DNA of 64,000 nt, from contig NC_060214.1 in the NCBI RefSeq assembly GCF_021130785.1, positions 5,607,001 to 5,671,000 of the forward strand, read 5' to 3'. Below are positions 60,016-64,000 of this stretch, in pieces. The DNA is from Homalodisca vitripennis (lineage: Eukaryota > Arthropoda > Insecta > Hemiptera > Cicadellidae). The notes beneath the pieces were generated by a model that had not been told where the DNA came from, searched no databases, and worked only from the letters and a program-made list of their open reading frames with translations. Positions within the stretch are counted from its first letter, which is position 1, and the number at the start of each line of letters is the position of its first letter. The position numbers were made by a program, and so were the translations under genes.

Positions 60016-60826
60016 AGAGGTGGACGTGAAAATATGATCTCGTGTGTGTTCGAATATTAGAACAAGACGGTAGGCGGACGTGACAACGTTGTCTCGTGAG
60101 TGTGCGGATACTAGAACATGAGGGTAGGCGGACGTGAAAATGTGATCTCATGTACGTATGGATACTAGAACAAGACGTTAGGCGGACGTGACAACGTTGT
60201 CTCGTGAGTGTGCGGATACTAGAACATGAGGGTAGGCGGACGTGAAAATGTGATCTCATGTACGTATGGATACTAGAACAAGACGTTAGGCGGACGTGAC
60301 AACGTGGTCTCGTGAGTGTACGGATACTAGAACATGAGGGTAGGCGGACGTGAAAATGTGATCTCATGTACGTATGGATACTAGAACAAGACGTTAGGCG
60401 GACGTGACAACGTGGTCTCGTGAGTGTACGGATACTAGAACATGAGGGTAGGCGGACGTGAAAATGTGATCTCATGTACGTATGGATACTAGAACAAGAC
60501 GTTAGGCGGACGTGACAATGTGATCTCGTGTACGTACGGATACTAGAACAAGACGGAAGGCAAACGAGACAATGTGATCTCTTTTGTGTTCGAATACTAG
60601 AACAAGACGGTAGGCAGACGTGACAATGTGATCTCGTGTACGTACAGAGACTAGAACAAGACGGTAGGCGGACGTGACAATATGATCTCGTGTACGTACA
60701 GAGACTAGAACTAGACGGTAGGCAGACGTGACAATGTGATCTCGTGTATGTACGGATACTAGAACAAGACGGTAGGCGGACGTGACAATGTGATCTCGTC
60801 TATGTACAGAGACTAGAACAAGACTG
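60016..60826. repeat. Minisatellite J, 54-bp unit, about 15 copies, with a dimeric zone
   Basis: Units contain GGTAGGCGGACGTGACAA, TGATCTCGTG and GGATACTAGAACAAGAC. From about 60061 to 60492 two unit types alternate strictly (AACAAGAC...ACAACGTTGTCTCG versus AACATGAG...AAAATGTGATCTCA), making a 108-bp dimer repeated four times; AACATG recurs at 60115 and 60223. To the right, single 54-bp units follow. The open frame 60002-60475 (minus, 36-residue period) is a by-product, as 108 is a multiple of three. Confidence 0.95.
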
Positions 60827-62319
60827 CAGCAATCACGTGGTAGATGCTAAGTAGACAGTCACAGATGACGTCACCTAGTCCACCTGACTCTGGCGTGACA
60901 GATCATGTCGGGCTTTCTTGTTGTTTGTGCACGGATCGCTGCGTAAGTTTAGTTATTTCATTATTTGTTAGTGTTTGGGAGTACAATATTTAATGCCGAT
61001 AAATAGGGCTTGTTCTGTGATATTGGCGACGTCTGCAAATCTTTCAATTACAATTTAAAATTTTACGAAACGTAAAAATTTAACGTACAGTAATTCTCGG
61101 ATTATTCGGTTAGCAGCCACACGTAAACAAAAACAATAATTTGTGGTCAAACAACTTACTTTTTGCATTCGTCATTTTAGCGTCAAAAAAATTTTAAGCG
61201 ATTCCGTAATAATATTAAACCTACCATTCATGTTGCAATAAACTTTGCTAAAATAATATATAAACACATTACATGAAATAAATTACATGATTTATTAAAA
61301 ATATCTATCCCAATAATAATTTACGAACCCTTTTATTTTTACAGCAATTGAAATTCAAATGTTCACTACAAAAGAAGTTTTCTGTTGACATCTTTTAGGC
61401 TGAAATTGGCCTTATTTGGAGTATATATAATTCTGGTTTAAGTGTGACATTCTTATGGATGAACATGTGTGCGTGTAAAAAACTATAAGAAATTTTACAC
61501 CATTCTGGAGTTTCTTTAATGCACCTCAGAAATTGAAATCCCGATAAACAAGGTTTTTTCATGGTTAATATTTTTTATATATTTTTTTACATTATATGCA
61601 ACGTATCCAGTTAAACTGTTAACAAAACCATGTTTACATGGTTAGACTTTTCTTCATTATTATCTGGAGTGAACATCTCTTTGTTCTCATCTTCAATGTC
61701 ATTTTTAGCATTTACGCTATAGAATTGAATTTGTACAGTTAATAGAAAAGCCTGATCAATTAAAACGATTAAATAGCTTAACACTCAAGTTTCAAAAGCT
61801 TCACTTAAATAGATTCCAGAACATCCTGGTTACATTTAGAGGACCCAATGTAGGAACAGTATACCAATGTATGCTTTTTTCTTGGCAAAGTATGTTATAA
61901 GTTACACCTCGTGACAGAAACCTCTCTTAACGTTCAGCAAGGTTGTAATAAGGAAGTAGACTATAAATACTGTTTTAGCACAAAATTTAAATATGTAATA
62001 TTAAATATACAGAAAATTTTTTTTAATCGTGCATTTAAAAAAGTTTCATGTTATAGTTACAAAACTGAGTAGCAGATATAACTTTTTTCATTATTATTAT
62101 TATAAGAGTATAAAAAAGGACTAAAATTTAAAACTATTGCTGTATGAAATCAAGCAACTTGTACAAAACACGGGGTTTATTAAATAATAAAAAAGAACGT
62201 AGCTATTATGGAAAGGATTGTTTTAACGATAATGATTATTTTAGCTCCATTTCACTTTCTGCTTAGTGCAGCGTCTAAAATCGGGCATTGTGACAGACGT
62301 AACTCCCGCAATGTGAAGT
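60827..62319. other. AT-rich intergenic DNA, no gene seen
   Basis: No supported feature between the minisatellite and the dispersed repeat. Confidence 0.5.
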
Positions 62320-64000
62320 CCATGTCCGTATGAAGAGATAAAAACAGGTCTGATGTCGAACCAATGCAACTCCAGTTACATGTAGTTAGTCTGTCAATAG
62401 AGACCTAGTGTGAAATCTTCAGTTCAGTTTTAATAGATAGCCTTTTGTTTTTATTACGTTCATGTTTCAGAGATACAGTTTATTCACCACAGCAAAAGAT
62501 CAGAGTGAAGACCACGAAACGCAGTGTTACTAATATTTTAGTAACAAAATATCGCACAAATCATGTTTCCTGCACTGTAAAGTACAAGTACCACTCGAGT
62601 GTTCAAGCCTCAAGAATGGCCACTTAAGAGCGACCACATCAGCCTTGAAACTTTCAAGAGTTAGTGGAATTCTCTGAATAGTTTGGCAAGACGTAGTTGC
62701 GTGGACGCCAAGTAATTAGGCAAATCAATTTGCGATATACGAGTCGTAATGCATAATACTGATGTTCACTCGAGCAAAAATATCGGTAGACGTGAATGTG
62801 TGTGTGTGTGTAAGTATTATCCAACTTCCTCAATAAATATAACGGTGTTAATTTTATATGTGGTAAACCCTGATGGGCTGTACACACATCACGATAAGTT
62901 TGGTTATTAGCTGTACAGTAATTTGTTACCTCTAATTCATTTTTAAAATTCATAAAGAAATTATTACAATATTATTTTAAAACCTGGCCAGTTTCAACAT
63001 TGTTTAATTTAATAAAACCTTCAAAATACTCAATATTTACAAAGAAAAAATAAGTAGTTTACAAATGATATAAAAAGTGTTGAATGGACAAAAGTTGGAA
63101 TATTGTCTTTCCCTTTGAATTATCGAGGTGGCCATGTCGACCCAAAGTGTGAGCCAAGGTCCTCAAAAGTATAAGGATTTATTCAGTTTGAATTTTTGAT
63201 GAATTATTTATCTATTTCACAACAGCGGTGTTGCGATGTGTTGGGTGTCTGCCACGAACTTTTCTCAATTTATATCATTAGATTATTCTGCAGTTACGGA
63301 GTGAAATCAGATTGACTCCATCTAGCTTTCTTTCCCAAAGGAATTCGAACAGATTCTATATATTATCTTTTTCAGTAAGGTTTCCAGAGTTTGTATTTTC
63401 ATATGTTATAATGAACTCTAATCCTAATGTATAGAAATTAAATTTAGCTTTCTTACCTCTAATTTTCTTGGTGTTTATTGCAGTATTTATATAACATAAT
63501 TTGAGATAATGATACCCAGACCTCTTTAAGATCGTAGGAATGACGTAACATTTAGTTTCAATTAGCCATTAGTTCTTCTTTATAGCATCGGCATCCATCA
63601 CACGGCTCTTAATTGGTGATATTTATTATTGTTGTACGAGGTTTTATGGGCCCCATGGAATTGAACTACTCTACATAGGCTAATGGAGTATTTAGTGCCC
63701 ATACATATTAAGAGTTTATATTCAGTGGATATATAATCAGTGTTCTTAGCAAAGCTAGCAGTGAGTTTGCTCTTGTGATATTAACCGCACATATTTAACA
63801 AATGTATTCTTAGTGTTTATTTTAATTATAATATTTTATTTCCAACGGACATACTTCTCCAGTTTATATTCAAAATTCATATAATTAACTTATAAACAAC
63901 TTAACCCAAACAAGAATTTCTACAAACAAAACGTGTGGATGGCTGAAAAATAGTACTAACTGTGTAGTAAAAAGAATGAAAATATATTAGGAATTCAAGC
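62320..64000. repeat. Long dispersed repeat, copy 2 (continues past the window)
   Basis: Collinear with 15216-16876. The ACTAATATTTTAGT palindrome near 62530 is perfect in this copy (GTTACTAA...TTAGTAAC) and has one change in the other. A TG-rich microsatellite at about 62795-62815 also exists in copy 1 (about 15680-15705). The repeat is still aligning at the window end. Confidence 0.8.

Noticed and set aside
60002..60475. Minus-strand 157-residue repeat protein
   Set aside because: It is a translation of the 54/108-bp minisatellite with no start context or family match.

Overview
The window looks like insect nuclear DNA: very AT-rich, gene-poor and crowded with repeats. One multi-pass receptor has the layout and C-terminal signature of the insect gustatory receptor (Gr) family. 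The transposons are metazoan types: a Ty3/gypsy LTR element, a 5'-truncated non-LTR element and a possible inverted-repeat element. The insect order cannot be fixed from the sequence. There are no bacterial genes and no CRISPR array.

Layout. From 1 to 15 kb there is no supportable gene. This part holds two copies of an old segmental repeat (about 3.1-6.7 and 9.9-12.5 kb) and two minisatellites (50-bp units at 7.5-8.2 kb, 89-bp units at 8.4-9.9 kb). A dispersed repeat lies at 15.2-16.9 kb, and its second copy runs off the right edge (62.3-64 kb). The only convincing host gene is a Gr-like receptor at 18.28-19.40 kb (+). It is intronless across the visible part and is broken once by a frame slip. 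From 22 to 34.5 kb there are further unrelated tandem arrays with units of 80, 96, about 50, 136 and 83 bp. A 0.77-kb inverted-repeat element (34.7-35.5 kb) and a LINE 3' fragment (36.2-37.74 kb, minus) follow. The LINE abuts an inverted third copy of part of the segmental repeat (37.75-38.7 kb). A short Gr-like coding fragment lies near 41.0 kb.

The best-defined unit is a 7.49-kb Ty3/gypsy retrotransposon on the minus strand (42718-50204). It has about 1.1-kb LTRs, a 4-bp target duplication GTAC, a tRNA primer-binding site, a polypurine tract, gag with a zinc knuckle, and pol in the order protease, RT, RNase H, integrase. Gag and pol are joined by a textbook -1 frameshift signal: slippery A AAA AAC, then the gag stop, then a G5/C5 stem. 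The two LTRs are nearly identical, so the insertion is fairly young. Even so, gag-pol carries five single-base frame breaks and no clear stop inside the right frame.

From 50.2 to 59.7 kb I see only AT-rich DNA with weak relics. At 59.74-59.94 kb (-) there is a good candidate internal exon with strong splice signals and a receptor-like membrane segment. It sits next to a 54-bp minisatellite whose first half is built of 108-bp dimers (60.0-60.8 kb). Nothing points to one coordinated new system. The most notable properties are the number of unrelated tandem arrays in one locus, the frameshift cassette of the retroelement and the broken Gr gene.
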